A stretch of DNA of 64,000 bases, taken from an uncultured Eubacteriales bacterium (GTDB lineage: Bacteria > Bacillota > Clostridia > Christensenellales > Aristaeellaceae). Numbering within the stretch: position 1 is the first letter of the stretch; each line of letters opens with the position of its first letter. Location: contig CACWHI010000005.1 of NCBI GenBank assembly GCA_902760595.1, positions 62,001-126,000 on the forward strand. Reading direction: 5' to 3'. The notes beneath the pieces were generated by a model that saw only the letters and a program-made list of their open reading frames with translations, ran no database searches and was not told the DNA's origin. Made by a program: the position numbers and the translations under genes. Shown in pieces: positions 1 through 11,443 of the stretch.

Positions 1-1561
<1,561 letters not shown>

Positions 1562-1569
1562 GGTGGAAT

Positions 1570-3333
1570 ATGAGTGAGCAAACCGCAAGGCAGTCGTCCG
1601 CGGGCAAGCTGTTCAAACGCTTTCTGCCCTATTTCGGCCGCTATAAGGCGGCCTTGATCTTTGACCTCGCCTGCGCGGCGCTGACGACGGTCTGCGAGAT
1701 CGTATTCCCCCTCATCGTCCGGGAGATCACCAACCGGGCCATGATCGCGCCGGACACGCTGACCATCCCCTGGGTGCTGAAGCTGGGCCTTCTTTACCTG
1801 GTGCTGCGCGTCATCGATACCCTCGGGGCCTATTATATGCAGTCCCGCGGGCATTTCATGGGCGCGCGGATCGAGACGGACATGCGGCGCGACCTCTTCA
1901 ATCACCTGGAGCGGCTCTCCTTTTCCTACTACAACAACACCAAGATCGGCCAGCTGATGGCACGGCTCACCAGCGACCTGTTCGACATCGCGGAGTTCGC
2001 CCACCACTGTCCGGAGGAATTCTTCATCGCGGGCGTCAAGATCATCGTGTCCTTCGTGATCCTGCTCAACATGAACGTAGGCCTCACCCTGCTGGTGTTC
2101 GCCATGGTACCCGTCATGATCGTGCTGCTGCGCTACTTCAACCTGAAGATGCGCCTGGCCTTCAAGGAATGCCGGCATGAAGTAGGCGAAATGAACGCCC
2201 GCATCGAGGACAGCCTGTTGGGCGTGCGGGTGGTGCAGTCCTTCGCCAACGAGCCGCTGGAGCAGGAGAAGTTCGGCGTGAACAACCAGAACATCCTGAA
2301 CGCGAAGATCCGCCAGTATATCGCGATGGCGGGCTTTGGCTCCGTGACCCGCACCTTCGAGGGCGTCATGTACATCCTGGTGGTGGTCATCGGCGCGGTG
2401 CTGCTGGCCCGGCACCGGCTGCAGGCGGGCGATTATGTGGCCTATATCCTGTTCATCGGCACGCTGCTCACCTCCATCCGCCGCATCGTGGACTATATGG
2501 AGCAATTCCAGCGCGGCCTGACCGGCCTGGAGCGCTTTACCGAGATCATGGACGTCATGCCGGACGTGGAGGACAGCCCCGACGCGAAGCCGCTCACCCA
2601 GGTCCGGGGCGACGTATGCTTTGAAAACGTGTCCTTTCACTACAGTGACGATATGTCCCACGAGGTGCTGACCGGGATCAGCGAGCGGATCCCCGCCGGC
2701 ACCAACGTGGCGGTGGTCGGGCCTTCCGGCTCCGGCAAAACGACGCTGTGCAGCCTGATCCCGCGCTTTTACGATGTCACGGGCGGGCGCGTGCTGGTGG
2801 ACGGGCAGGACGTGCGGGATGTCACCAAGGCCAGCCTGCGGCAGTCTATCGGCGTCGTGCAGCAGGAGGTCTACCTCTTTTCCGGCACGGTGATCGAGAA
2901 CATCCTCTACGGCCGTCCGGACGCGACGCGGGAGGAGGCGATGGCCGCCGCCCGCCGCGCCGGCGCGGACGAGTTCATCGAAAAGCTGCCCCAGGGCTAC
3001 GACACCTATATCGGCGAGCGCGGCGTGAAGCTGTCCGGCGGACAAAAGCAGCGCCTGAGCATCGCCCGCGTCTTCCTCAAGGATCCGCCCATCCTGGTGC
3101 TGGACGAAGCCACAAGCGCCCTGGACAACGAATCCGAGCGCTATATTCAGGAATCGCTGCGCGAGCTGGCCAGAGGCCGCACCACCTTTACCATCGCCCA
3201 CCGCCTGACCACCATCCGCAACGCCGACGTGATCTGGGTGCTGACCGAAAAAGGCATCGAGGAAGCCGGCGACCACGACACCCTGATGGAAAAGAACGGC
3301 CTGTACGCAGGCCTCTACAAGCTGTATTGCTGA
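1570..3333 (+). CDS. ABC transporter, fused permease and ATPase (MsbA/MDR type)
   Basis: 587 aa half-transporter. The N-terminal ~320 residues form the six-helix type I exporter membrane domain, with long hydrophobic stretches from about residue 24 onward. The C-terminal ABC domain has Walker [11 protein letters not shown]-loop VVQQEVYLF, signature LSGGQKQR, Walker [12 protein letters not shown] and the switch His in TIAHRLTT. Such proteins homodimerise in the plasma membrane and export lipids, peptides or drugs. Substrate cannot be assigned. The start at 1570 has GAGGTGG just upstream. It lies between tgt and the topoisomerase gene with short gaps, so it is probably in the same transcript. 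Confidence 0.93.
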   Translation: MSEQTARQSSAGKLFKRFLPYFGRYKAALIFDLACAALTTVCEIVFPLIVREITNRAMIAPDTLTIPWVLKLGLLYLVLRVIDTLGAYYMQSRGHFMGARIETDMRRDLFNHLERLSFSYYNNTKIGQLMARLTSDLFDIAEFAHHCPEEFFIAGVKIIVSFVILLNMNVGLTLLVFAMVPVMIVLLRYFNLKMRLAFKECRHEVGEMNARIEDSLLGVRVVQSFANEPLEQEKFGVNNQNILNAKIRQYIAMAGFGSVTRTFEGVMYILVVVIGAVLLARHRLQAGDYVAYILFIGTLLTSIRRIVDYMEQFQRGLTGLERFTEIMDVMPDVEDSPDAKPLTQVRGDVCFENVSFHYSDDMSHEVLTGISERIPAGTNVAVVGPSGSGKTTLCSLIPRFYDVTGGRVLVDGQDVRDVTKASLRQSIGVVQQEVYLFSGTVIENILYGRPDATREEAMAAARRAGADEFIEKLPQGYDTYIGERGVKLSGGQKQRLSIARVFLKDPPILVLDEATSALDNESERYIQESLRELARGRTTFTIAHRLTTIRNADVIWVLTEKGIEEAGDHDTLMEKNGLYAGLYKLYC

Positions 3334-3349
3334 GCGACAAGGAGACCCT

Positions 3350-5782
3350 ATGCCCAAGAAACCGCAGGAACCCGTCAAGGAAGAGATCCTGATCCAGATG
3401 CCCCTCGAGGAGGTCATGCCCAGCAGCATGATGCCCTACGCGGAGCATGTCATTTTGGAGCGCGCCCTCCCCCGCGTGGAGGACGGGCTGAAGCCCGTAC
3501 AGCGCCGCATCCTGTACACCATGCACGAGCTGGGCCTGACGCCCGACAAGCCGCACCGCAAGTGCGCGCGCATCGTCGGCGACTGCCTGGGCAAGTATCA
3601 CCCCCACGGCGACAGCTCCGTTTACGACGCGCTGGTGCGCATGGCCCAGCCCTACTCGATGCGCGGCGTGCTGGTGGACGGCCACGGCAATTTCGGCTCC
3701 ATCGACGGCGACAGCGCCGCCGCCATGCGATACACGGAAGCGCGCATGACGCCCCTGGCGATGGAAATGCTTAAGGATATCGAGAAGGATACCGTGCCCT
3801 TCCGGCTGAACTTTGACGATACGCTGAAGGAGCCGGAGCTCCTGCCCGCCAGCTATCCCAATCTGCTGGTCAACGGCTCCACCGGTATTGCCGTCGGCCT
3901 GGCTACCAATATTCCGCCGCACAACCTGCGAGAGACGATCAACGCGACCAGCCTGCTCCTGGAAAACCCTGAAGCCTCCACGGACGAGCTGATGGCGCTG
4001 ATGCCCGCGCCGGACTTCCCCACCGGCGGTATCCTGCTGGATACCCCCGAGCTGCGGACGGCCTATGAGACCGGCAAGGGCAAGCTGACCCTGCGGGCCC
4101 GCGTCGACATCGAAAAGGGCAGCGCCGGACGCACCCTTTTGGCCATCACCGAGGTGCCCTACGGCATCAATAAAGCGCAGATGCTGGAGAAGATCCAGAA
4201 GCTGCGCGAGGAAAAGAAGGCTCAGTTCGCCTGCATCTACGATATCCGTGACGAGTCCGACCGCACCGGCCTGCGCGCGGTGATCGAGCTCAGGAAGGAT
4301 ACGGACCCGCAGCAGGCTCTGGCCTATCTGTACAAGTATTCCGACCTGCAGATCACCTACGGCGTGAACCTGTTCGCGATCGCGGAGGGCAAGCCGCGCC
4401 AGCTGGGCGTTCGCGACGCGCTGAACTACTATATCGGCCACCGCAAGCAGGTGGTCACCCGCCGCACCCAGTACGAGCTGGAGCAGGCCCGCGCCCGCGC
4501 CCATATCCTCGAAGGGCTCATCGTCGCCGTAGACAACCTGGACGAGGTCATCCAGCTGATTCGCTCCAGCAAGTCCGGCAAGGAAGCCAAGGACCGCCTG
4601 ATGGCGCGCTTCGGCTTCACGGACCGCCAGGCCCAGGCGATCCTCGACCTGCGCCTGCAGCGCCTGACCGGGCTGGAGATCCTGGCCCTGCGCAAGGAGT
4701 ACGCGGACATCCTGAAGCTCATAGATACGCTCGAGGGCATCCTGAAGAGCGAGAAGAAGCTGATCCAGGTGATCAAAAAAGAGCTCCAGCAGGTGGCCCA
4801 GGAGTTCGGCGACGACCGCCGCACCACGCTCCTGCGGGAGGAAAAGCCCGTGGAGATTCAGGCCATGAAAGCCGAGGAGCCGCTGCCGGAGCCGGCGAAG
4901 GTCGTCCTGACCGAAAGCGGCCTGCTGCGCCGCTATGATCCGCGCACCTTTGAAAAGGTCAGCTGGGAAGAGCAGGGCGAGCAGCCGCGATATATCCTTG
5001 ATACGGACACCGGAGCGACCCTGCAGCTGATGACCGACCTGGGCAACTGCTACCAGCTCGGCGTTTCCCAGATCCAGGAGTGCCGCCCGAAGGACCGCGG
5101 CATTTCCCTGTCCGGCATCCTCGCCGATCTGGCCACCGGCGAACGCTGCGTCGGCCTCAGCCTGCAGGCGACGGACGAAAGCCCCGCCGCCGATTACGTG
5201 CTGGTCACGGCCCGGGGCATGATCAAGCGCAGTCCCAAGGCGGAATACCGCGTGCGGCGTTCCAAGTTCGCAGCCCTGACCCTGAAGGACGGGGACAGCC
5301 TGGTGAACGTATTCGAGACGGACGGCGAGGGCGATATCCTGCTGATCTCCGCGCTGGGACAGAGCATCCGCTTCAGCCTTTCCTCCGTTCCCCAGATCGG
5401 GCGCTCCGGTGCCGGCGTGAAGGCCATGCGGCTGGACCCCGACGATCAGGTGCTGCTGGCGACGCCGCTCGCCAACATGGACGAGATCCTGCTGGTCTCC
5501 GACAACGGCATGGGCAAGGCCATCCTCGGCGCGATGTTCGACCCCCAGGGGCGCGCGGGCAAAGGTGCGCGCTGCTGGAATTTCCTGAAAAACGGCAGCG
5601 CGGGCACAAAGCTGGCCGGCGCGCTGCGGCTGACCGGGGAACGGAATATCCTGATCAGCCAGGGAACCCGCGTCACGACAGTTCCCAGCTCCGCCTTCCC
5701 CGTGCTGAACCTGTCCGACAAGGGCAAGCCCATCGTGCTGGTCGTGCCCATGCTCAACGACTGGGTCACATCCGTCAAATAA
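3350..5782 (+). CDS. Type IIA DNA topoisomerase subunit A (GyrA/ParC family)
   Basis: 810 aa. This is the DNA-cleaving subunit that changes supercoiling or decatenates chromosomes together with a GyrB/ParE partner. The breakage-reunion domain is intact: [17 protein letters not shown] at about residues 84-100 and catalytic Tyr128 in [11 protein letters not shown]. The quinolone-contact Ser89 and Asp93 are wild type. The C-terminal beta-pinwheel is present, but the GyrA box is degenerate (QGRAGKG near residue 733 instead of QRRGGKG), which argues for a ParC-like role. No gyrB or parE is adjacent, so GyrA versus ParC is left open. RBS AAGGAG precedes ATG 3350. Confidence 0.9.
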   Translation: MPKKPQEPVKEEILIQMPLEEVMPSSMMPYAEHVILERALPRVEDGLKPVQRRILYTMHELGLTPDKPHRKCARIVGDCLGKYHPHGDSSVYDALVRMAQPYSMRGVLVDGHGNFGSIDGDSAAAMRYTEARMTPLAMEMLKDIEKDTVPFRLNFDDTLKEPELLPASYPNLLVNGSTGIAVGLATNIPPHNLRETINATSLLLENPEASTDELMALMPAPDFPTGGILLDTPELRTAYETGKGKLTLRARVDIEKGSAGRTLLAITEVPYGINKAQMLEKIQKLREEKKAQFACIYDIRDESDRTGLRAVIELRKDTDPQQALAYLYKYSDLQITYGVNLFAIAEGKPRQLGVRDALNYYIGHRKQVVTRRTQYELEQARARAHILEGLIVAVDNLDEVIQLIRSSKSGKEAKDRLMARFGFTDRQAQAILDLRLQRLTGLEILALRKEYADILKLIDTLEGILKSEKKLIQVIKKELQQVAQEFGDDRRTTLLREEKPVEIQAMKAEEPLPEPAKVVLTESGLLRRYDPRTFEKVSWEEQGEQPRYILDTDTGATLQLMTDLGNCYQLGVSQIQECRPKDRGISLSGILADLATGERCVGLSLQATDESPAADYVLVTARGMIKRSPKAEYRVRRSKFAALTLKDGDSLVNVFETDGEGDILLISALGQSIRFSLSSVPQIGRSGAGVKAMRLDPDDQVLLATPLANMDEILLVSDNGMGKAILGAMFDPQGRAGKGARCWNFLKNGSAGTKLAGALRLTGERNILISQGTRVTTVPSSAFPVLNLSDKGKPIVLVVPMLNDWVTSVK

Positions 5783-5830
5783 GCTGCACAGCGCTATCAA
5801 AATCAAAACCAAACCTGGAGGTGCGTCATC

Positions 5831-7195
5831 ATGCCTGATTTCAAGCACATGAAGCTGTCTGAGCTGGTCCGCCATGAGGGGTATACCTGTCAGTGCGGAC
5901 GGGAGCACATCTGCGCGCTGGACTACCTGAACGTAGGCCGCGGCATCATCACCGAGGTCCCTGAGATGCTGAAGGCCATGGGCGTATCCCATCCCTTCGT
6001 GGTCTGTGACGACAACACCTATCGCGCCGCCGGGCAGCGCGTCTGCGAGGTGCTGGACCGGTCGGGCATCCCCTACAAGCTCTACGTCATCCCCTGCCAG
6101 ACCGACCGCCTGAAGCCAGCCGAATGGGAGGTCGGCAGCGTCGTCATGCATTTCGACCCCGCCTGCGACGTGCTGCTGGGCGTGGGGAGCGGCGTGGTGA
6201 ACGACATCTGCAAGGTTGTCGCCCACGCGGTCGGGCGTAAGAACGCCATCGTCGGCACCGCGCCTTCCATGGACGGCTATGCCTCCAACAGCTCCTCCAT
6301 GGAGGTCAACCACGTCAAGGTGTCCCTGTATAATCAGGCGCCCAGCGGCATCCTGCTGGACGTGGACATCCTCTCCCAGGCCCCGATGCGCATGCTCTGG
6401 GCCGGCCTGGGCGATATGATCGCCAAGTATATCGCGATCTGCGAGTGGCGCATTTCCCACCTGATCATCGACGAGTACTACTGCGAGGACATCGCCGACC
6501 TGATGCGGGTGGCCCTGGCAAAGGTCATGAGCGCGGCGGACAGGCTGACAGAGCGCGATCCCGACGCGGTGCAGGCCGTGGCCGAGGGCCTGGTGCTGGC
6601 GGGCATCGGTATGGCCTTCGCCAAGATCTCCCGCCCCGCCTCAGGCCTGGAGCACTACTTCTCCCACATGTGGGAGATGATGGCGCTGGAGCGCGGCGAG
6701 CCCTATGATCTGCACGGCATCCAGGTGGGCATCGGCAGCCTGCTGACCCTGAACCTGTACAAGGATATCCGCGCGATCACACCCGACGCGGCCAAGGCCC
6801 GGGATTACTGGCAAAGGATGACCCCCGAGCGCTGGGAGAAGCAGATCAGGGCCATCTTCGGCAAGACGGCGCCCGAAATCCTCGCGCTCGAAAGGGCCAG
6901 TCATAAAAACGATCCCGACAAGCACGAGGCGCGGCTGAGCCGCATCATCGCGAATTGGGATCGGATCCTGACCATTATCGACGAAGAGATTCCTGATTTC
7001 GACCGGATCTACGGCGTCATGGCCAAGGCCGGCATGCCGCTGACGCCCCAGGAGATCGGCATCAGCGCCGAGGACACCGTCAACGCCTTTATCGGCTCGC
7101 GCGACGTCCGCGACAAGTATATGACCTGCACCCTCCTGTGGGACCTCGGCCTGACCGAGGAATACGCCGAAAAGGTCAGACAGTGCATTTCGTGA
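5831..7195 (+). CDS. sn-glycerol-1-phosphate dehydrogenase, AraM/EgsA family
   Basis: 454 aa member of the iron/zinc-dependent alcohol dehydrogenase superfamily. The family reduces dihydroxyacetone phosphate to sn-glycerol-1-phosphate, the archaeal lipid backbone enantiomer; B. subtilis AraM does this for heptaprenylglyceryl phosphate. Supporting motifs are the nucleotide-binding VLLGVGSGVVNDICK, TAPSMDGYAS, and the metal-ligand region with HYFSHMWE and HGIQVGIGS. CTGGAGGTG sits at 5814-5822 ahead of ATG 5831. It ends 2 bp before a strong terminator and is last in its transcript. No prenyl-glyceryl phosphate synthase is in the window, so the lipid role is inferred. Confidence 0.88.
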   Translation: MPDFKHMKLSELVRHEGYTCQCGREHICALDYLNVGRGIITEVPEMLKAMGVSHPFVVCDDNTYRAAGQRVCEVLDRSGIPYKLYVIPCQTDRLKPAEWEVGSVVMHFDPACDVLLGVGSGVVNDICKVVAHAVGRKNAIVGTAPSMDGYASNSSSMEVNHVKVSLYNQAPSGILLDVDILSQAPMRMLWAGLGDMIAKYIAICEWRISHLIIDEYYCEDIADLMRVALAKVMSAADRLTERDPDAVQAVAEGLVLAGIGMAFAKISRPASGLEHYFSHMWEMMALERGEPYDLHGIQVGIGSLLTLNLYKDIRAITPDAAKARDYWQRMTPERWEKQIRAIFGKTAPEILALERASHKNDPDKHEARLSRIIANWDRILTIIDEEIPDFDRIYGVMAKAGMPLTPQEIGISAEDTVNAFIGSRDVRDKYMTCTLLWDLGLTEEYAEKVRQCIS

Positions 7196-7196
7196 G

Positions 7197-7238
7197 AAAA
7201 CGCTCCGCCGGGGAGTCACGTCCGGCGGAGCGTTTTTT
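7197..7238 (+). terminator. Rho-independent terminator after the glycerol-1-phosphate dehydrogenase gene
   Basis: A perfect 11-bp GC-rich stem (CGCTCCGCCGG, 7201-7211, pairing with 7222-7232) with a 10-nt loop is preceded by AAAA and followed by TTTTTT. It lies between two convergent genes and may also stop the long minus-strand wall operon. Confidence 0.9.
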
Positions 7239-7250
7239 ATTCCCAGGGGG

Positions 7251-7949
7251 TTACCCGAGCTGCTCCAGCTCCTTCTGGATCAGGTCCTTGGTGGCGTAGT
7301 TGAGCGGCGAGAAGCGTCCGCCCAGGGCCTTTTCCAGCTTCTCCTTCGCGGCTTCCCTGTCGCCGGCTTCCAGGTCATAGCGGGAAAGAAAATAAAGCGT
7401 ATCGATCTGGGAATCCTTGTATTCCAGCGCCTTTTTGAAGTATTCGAGGGCCTTCTCCTTATCGTTCAGGACACGGTAATAGAGCTGGCCCATGTTATCC
7501 AGGCAGATCGAGTCCTCGTCGTCATATTCCAGGGCCGCCTCGTTGAAGGGGAGGCCCTTTTCCGCGTCCCCCGCCTCCACGTAGAGGTATCCGAGGGTCT
7601 GATAGGTGCTGCCGCAGGGGTTCTTCTGATGGGACACCTCCAGCAGGTGGATCGCTTCAGGCAGGTGGCCGAGCTTGTACTGCGCGCAGGCATAGTTGAC
7701 GTGGATCTCGGTGCGCTGCTGCGGGCTGAGGCCGGGCAGCTTTTCCACCTTACGCAGGATCTCCTTGACCTTCTCAGCCTCCTCCTCGCCACCCTCACGC
7801 AGCAGCAGGATGGTATAGGGAAGCAGGTAATTCTGGTCCATCACCCCGGCGGCATACAGCGCCTCGTAGGCAGCCCTGGCTCCCTGCAGGTCCCCTTTGT
7901 TGTGCAGCGTGATCGCCTTTCTGACCTTGAAAGCGTCCATCAGTCCCAT
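7251..7949 (-). CDS. Tetratricopeptide-repeat protein
   Basis: 232 aa, no signal peptide or membrane segment. Helical repeats with TPR spacing run through the protein, for example around YQTLGYLYVEAGDAEKGL and LDNMGQLYYRVLNDKEKAL, and end near QKELEQLG. TPR arrays bind partner proteins. The start overlaps the end of the YprB-like nuclease gene by 10 bp, so the two are translationally coupled. It is the last gene of the operon that begins at mraZ. The partner is unknown; the nuclease, whose own C-terminus is also TPR-like, is the obvious candidate. Confidence 0.85.
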   Translation of the reverse strand: MGLMDAFKVRKAITLHNKGDLQGARAAYEALYAAGVMDQNYLLPYTILLLREGGEEEAEKVKEILRKVEKLPGLSPQQRTEIHVNYACAQYKLGHLPEAIHLLEVSHQKNPCGSTYQTLGYLYVEAGDAEKGLPFNEAALEYDDEDSICLDNMGQLYYRVLNDKEKALEYFKKALEYKDSQIDTLYFLSRYDLEAGDREAAKEKLEKALGGRFSPLNYATKDLIQKELEQLG

Positions 7950-9070
7950 AGGTCGTCCGTCCTTTCGGTTTTTCGTTTAAGTCTCTGGTATCGCCGGTTC
8001 AGCCGCTCCAGCTCCGCCTCGTCCCCGCACAGCAGCATGGCCCGCTGTGTCAGCCGAAGGGCCTCCCCGGGCCTGTTGAGCCTGTGCTCATACAGGATCG
8101 CCAGGCGCACCAGCACCTCTGTATTGGCCTGTCCCTCGCTGAGCATCCGCTCATAGATCCCGGCAGAGGCGGCATAGTCTGTTTCCCGGCGGTAGCTTTC
8201 CGCCAGCCTGAGCCGCGCCAGGCGCGACACCGTGCCCTTGTCCGCCGCGTAATAGCATTTCCGCGCCCGCTCCGTCTGTCCGCGTTTTTCCAGCGTGCGG
8301 CCAATAGAGAAAATATCCTCCTGATGCGGCTCTTCCAGCGGGGCGCGGTACATCTCCATCAGCCGCGCCAGGATCAGCGGCATGGACTTGATATCCTGCA
8401 CATTGTGCTCAAGGATACGCTCGATCAGGGTAAAATCCCCGGTCTTCAGATAATCGAACCAGGCCTTGGGCACCTCCGCGCCGGGCAGATCGTCCTCGCG
8501 CGTGATTCCCAGCACGGCCTCCTCCAGGCTCGACAGGCGGCAGCGGCGCAGGCGCAGCTTGAATACCGCCCTCGCGGGGTGCAGCAGGTCCAGGTGCAGT
8601 TTCCTGGTCAGCGGCACGCGGCGGCCGTTCATGGTGAACCGGCCCTCCAGCAGTGGCAGGTCGAAGGTCCGCCCGTTGAAGGTGACCAGCAGCTCCGCCT
8701 GCTCCACCCGCTCCAGCACCCGGTCCAGCATCGCGCCTTCCTCCGGGTAATCGCGCATCAGGTCCTGCTCCACCACGAAATCTCCGCCCTCGAACCAGCC
8801 CAGGCCGGTCAGGAACGCGATAGTGCCCGCGCCGCCGGAAAGCCCCGTGGTCTCCGTATCCAGAAACAGGAGGGACTCGAGGGGCAGACGCTCAGGCACC
8901 GTCAGCCCGCTCAGGTCGTTGATCAGGCCCGCGTCCAGGCAGTCGGACAGCCCATAGCCGCCGCGAGGCGTCCTCTCCTGCGTCCGGTAGCACTCCGTCC
9001 GCGCCGGCTGCGGAGCCGGCTTTTTCGGCTTCGTCCCGTAGGACGCGAGCCGGTCGCGCAGGCTGGGCAT
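7940..9070 (-). CDS. YprB-like RNase H-fold exonuclease with TPR-like C-terminus
   Basis: 376 aa. Residues ~60-230 form a DEDD-type exonuclease fold: FLDTETTGL with Asp71 and Glu73, then NGRTFDLPL and HNVQDIKSM supply the other acidic residues. This matches the family of B. subtilis YprB (ribonuclease H-like domain). The C-terminal ~120 residues are TPR-like helices (KCYYAADKGTV, IYERMLSEGQ). In bacilli yprB sits beside the helicase gene yprA; no helicase is here. The ATG at 9068-9070 is 1 bp from the stop of the upstream carboxypeptidase gene. Substrate is unknown. Confidence 0.85.
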   Translation of the reverse strand: MPSLRDRLASYGTKPKKPAPQPARTECYRTQERTPRGGYGLSDCLDAGLINDLSGLTVPERLPLESLLFLDTETTGLSGGAGTIAFLTGLGWFEGGDFVVEQDLMRDYPEEGAMLDRVLERVEQAELLVTFNGRTFDLPLLEGRFTMNGRRVPLTRKLHLDLLHPARAVFKLRLRRCRLSSLEEAVLGITREDDLPGAEVPKAWFDYLKTGDFTLIERILEHNVQDIKSMPLILARLMEMYRAPLEEPHQEDIFSIGRTLEKRGQTERARKCYYAADKGTVSRLARLRLAESYRRETDYAASAGIYERMLSEGQANTEVLVRLAILYEHRLNRPGEALRLTQRAMLLCGDEAELERLNRRYQRLKRKTERTDDLWD

Positions 9071-9071
9071 G

Positions 9072-9881
9072 TCAGTTGAACAGGGAGACTTCTTCCTCTC
9101 CCTCGTCGGTCGTATAAAGCACCTGCGCGGGCTCCGGGATGGCCCTCAGGCGCAGGAGCTCCCTGAAGTTGCCGCCCCTGGCCTCCCAATCCGCGATATA
9201 GGCGTGCCATTCCTCATCGAACTCTTCCAGGGACAGGTGGTGACCCATGATATACTGCGCCGCCTCCACACCCACGTAGCGCAGGTGCCACGGCTCGTAG
9301 ATGATGCCGGTGATGGCCTCCTTATCCTCCATATAGCGGATGATAAAGCCGTATTCCGCACAGTGCGCCTCCATCCACTGGGCTTCGGAAGTCGCGCCGA
9401 AGGCGGGCGTCATGCCGCTCTTTTTCGTCCATTCCAGGTTCAGGATGTCCGCGCCGAGGCCCGTCTGGTGATCGCTCGAGCCCGGATAGGCCACCACGCC
9501 GTCGTCCCGGCCCACGTTATTGAGCCGGTTATTATACATATAGCTCTGGGTCGAATACGCCCGGTAAACGCTCTTTAGATACAGCACCTGTCCGTCCGCC
9601 TCAGCGGCGGCGAACATCCTGTTCATCGCCTGCATGGCTGCCTTGCGCAGCTTATCTCCCTTGATGGCGTAGATATGACGGGCACTGATAGTCACCAGGT
9701 CGTCCGGCACATAGGTGCTGTCCAGCAGGTGGTCGCGGTTGACCAGCGTGATATAGCCGGATTTGTTTTCCAGGATCTCCGGCTCCAGCGGATATTCCCA
9801 CGCGGGCATGCCAAACTCCTCCGCCAGGCAGGGCCCGGCGAGCAGCAGCGCGGTCAGTATCGTGCAAAACAGGCGTTTCAT
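9072..9881 (-). CDS. M15-family D-alanyl-D-alanine carboxypeptidase, VanY type (copy 1)
   Basis: 269 aa secreted zinc peptidase. A signal peptide is clear (MKRLFCTILTALLLAGPCLAEE). The metal site of the VanY group is intact: SSDHQTGLGADIL supplies His and Asp, and YEPWHLRYVG supplies the catalytic Glu and third His. VYRAYSTQ matches the conserved substrate strand. These enzymes trim the terminal D-Ala from peptidoglycan stems. ATG 9881 overlaps the stop of copy 2 (ATGA) and has GGAG upstream. It lies downstream of ftsQ in the wall operon. It could act as a D,D-dipeptidase instead. Confidence 0.9.
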   Translation of the reverse strand: MKRLFCTILTALLLAGPCLAEEFGMPAWEYPLEPEILENKSGYITLVNRDHLLDSTYVPDDLVTISARHIYAIKGDKLRKAAMQAMNRMFAAAEADGQVLYLKSVYRAYSTQSYMYNNRLNNVGRDDGVVAYPGSSDHQTGLGADILNLEWTKKSGMTPAFGATSEAQWMEAHCAEYGFIIRYMEDKEAITGIIYEPWHLRYVGVEAAQYIMGHHLSLEEFDEEWHAYIADWEARGGNFRELLRLRAIPEPAQVLYTTDEGEEEVSLFN

Positions 9882-10555
9882 ACTCCGTCTCCTTGTCCGG
9901 TGCCGGTCTGAGCGGCCCTGAGCAGGGCAATGTATTCCTCAAAAGGTATATCGAGCTTCTGGATCAGCTGGGCGTGCTCCCTGCCCACATAACGGATATG
10001 CCAGGGCTCATAGGCGTAGCCGGTCGTCTCCTCCCATTCCGCCTTGTAGCGGAGGATGAAGCCGAAGCGGTAGCAGTTTTCCGCGAGCCATTTTCCCTCC
10101 TTGCTGCTGCCGAAGCTGCCTGTGAGCTTGTGGTTTTTGCTGCGCCCGACGTCCATGGCCAGGCCGAGCTGATGCTCGCTGGAGCCGGGCAGGGCCACAA
10201 ACTGGTCGGCCTTCGCCTGTCCGGCGTTCTTCACCCGGCGCTTGTAGATATTCTGCTGGGTCTGGTAGCTGCGGTAGCCCGATACGGCCACGAGCGTATA
10301 GCCCTCCTCAGCCTTGGCGGCGTTGAACAGCTCCTCCAGGGCCGCGGCGGCCTCCCTGCGCATCATCGCGGAGGAATTGATCCGCATCACGTTGGGCATG
10401 ACCAGGTCCTCAGGAACATAATCCGCGGTGATCATATATTCACGGTTGACGAGAAACAGCGTCCCGCCAAGCGACATCTGATCCTCATAATCGTTGACGG
10501 CGCCCTGGCCCAGGGACAGCAGCACCATCATCAGCATCAGCGCCTTGGAGATCAT
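9878..10555 (-). CDS. M15-family D-alanyl-D-alanine carboxypeptidase, VanY type (copy 2)
   Basis: 225 aa paralogue of the next gene, with a short hydrophobic N-terminus (ALMLMMVLLSLGQGA) that should export it. Zinc and catalytic motifs are complete: SSEHQLGLAMDVG and YEPWHIRYVG, plus SGYRSYQTQ. It lacks the ~45 C-terminal residues of copy 1. It starts 31 bp after ftsQ with only a weak ribosome site (AAAGGCTGG), so it probably depends on read-through. Placement inside a division cluster suggests septal or sidewall peptide trimming. No vanRS, vanHAX or other resistance genes are near, so glycopeptide resistance is not implied. Confidence 0.9.
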   Translation of the reverse strand: MISKALMLMMVLLSLGQGAVNDYEDQMSLGGTLFLVNREYMITADYVPEDLVMPNVMRINSSAMMRREAAAALEELFNAAKAEEGYTLVAVSGYRSYQTQQNIYKRRVKNAGQAKADQFVALPGSSEHQLGLAMDVGRSKNHKLTGSFGSSKEGKWLAENCYRFGFILRYKAEWEETTGYAYEPWHIRYVGREHAQLIQKLDIPFEEYIALLRAAQTGTGQGDGV

Positions 10556-10586
10556 CCAACCAGCCTTTCCGCGCCATGGCGGCGCT

Positions 10587-11441
10587 TTATTCGGGCGAGT
10601 AGATCGCCTCGCCCGGGATCGTCACGTCTATATAGCCGGAAGTCAGGCTGTTCGCCTGCAGCGCGGAGATCACCGCCCGCAGCGTGCCGATCTTCGCCAT
10701 CAGCTCCTTGGCAGTGCCCAACTCCGCCACATAGCCGGACTTATGCTTCAGGTAAATATGCTCCGAGTCTGTCAGGTTGATCTCCTCAAACTCGCTGACC
10801 ACGCCCTGCAGCAGCAGCTCCTGCATCACCTGGCGGTATTCGTCCACCTTGCCGATCCGCGAGGAAACCACCTGCAGGCCCTTCTTCGCGTCGCTCACCT
10901 GCATCCCGATCACGATGGGCAGGTTATTCACGGGCTTCGTCGTGCTGAAGGTCTGCAACACATAGGCGTCCTCGTCCACCAGGTACGTAACGCCGCCGCC
11001 CTGGATATTGGCGCAGGGCGCACGCTCCTTGATGCACAGCACCAGGCCGTTTGGAAACTGTCTGCGGAGCTCCGTGAACGACAGGTAGGGATCGCGTTCC
11101 AGCTCCGTCCGGATCCGGTTCTCATCGATGCTGAGCAGGCTCATCGGTCGGTTCAGTCCGGCTTTGGCAGCCACTTCTTCCGCGGTATACCGCCTGTTGC
11201 CGAGGACGCGGACATGGCGGATCCTGAACAGGGTCTCGTTCAGCACCAGCGTCAGCGCGCCCAGGGTCAGGATAATGATGACCAGCCTGGCCAGCGGCCG
11301 CATCCTGCGTTTGCCGGTCCATTCCCGGGTATCTCCGCCATTCCGTGCTCCGGCAGCTGCGCTGTCCTCATGGAGATCCGGCAGGAAATCGTCTGCGTCC
11401 CCAAAGCCCGGATAATTCCCGTTCTCCTCCGCCTTTTTCAT
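10587..11441 (-). CDS. ftsQ: Cell-division protein FtsQ/DivIB
   Basis: 284 aa bitopic membrane protein of the divisome core. After ~50 cytoplasmic residues comes one membrane helix (LVIIILTLGALTLVL), then a POTRA domain beginning IRHVRVLGNRRYTAEEV and containing the typical FPNGLVLCIKERAP turn, then the FtsQ/DivIB beta domain (GKVDEYRQVMQEL onward). FtsQ scaffolds FtsB/FtsL and restrains septal synthase activity. The start is 2 bp after murD. The order murD then ftsQ lacks the ftsW-murG genes that usually lie between them. Confidence 0.92.
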   Translation of the reverse strand: MKKAEENGNYPGFGDADDFLPDLHEDSAAAGARNGGDTREWTGKRRMRPLARLVIIILTLGALTLVLNETLFRIRHVRVLGNRRYTAEEVAAKAGLNRPMSLLSIDENRIRTELERDPYLSFTELRRQFPNGLVLCIKERAPCANIQGGGVTYLVDEDAYVLQTFSTTKPVNNLPIVIGMQVSDAKKGLQVVSSRIGKVDEYRQVMQELLLQGVVSEFEEINLTDSEHIYLKHKSGYVAELGTAKELMAKIGTLRAVISALQANSLTSGYIDVTIPGEAIYSPE

Positions 11442-11443
11442 GG

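Noticed and set aside
3188-6460. 1090-codon open frame on the minus strand
   Set aside because: Antisense to the clearly real topoisomerase and dehydrogenase genes; low-complexity His/Gln/Gly/Val-rich translation typical of GC-rich shadows.
9072-10555. Vancomycin-resistance island
   Set aside because: VanY-like genes only; no vanH, ligase, vanX or two-component genes, and they belong to the division operon.
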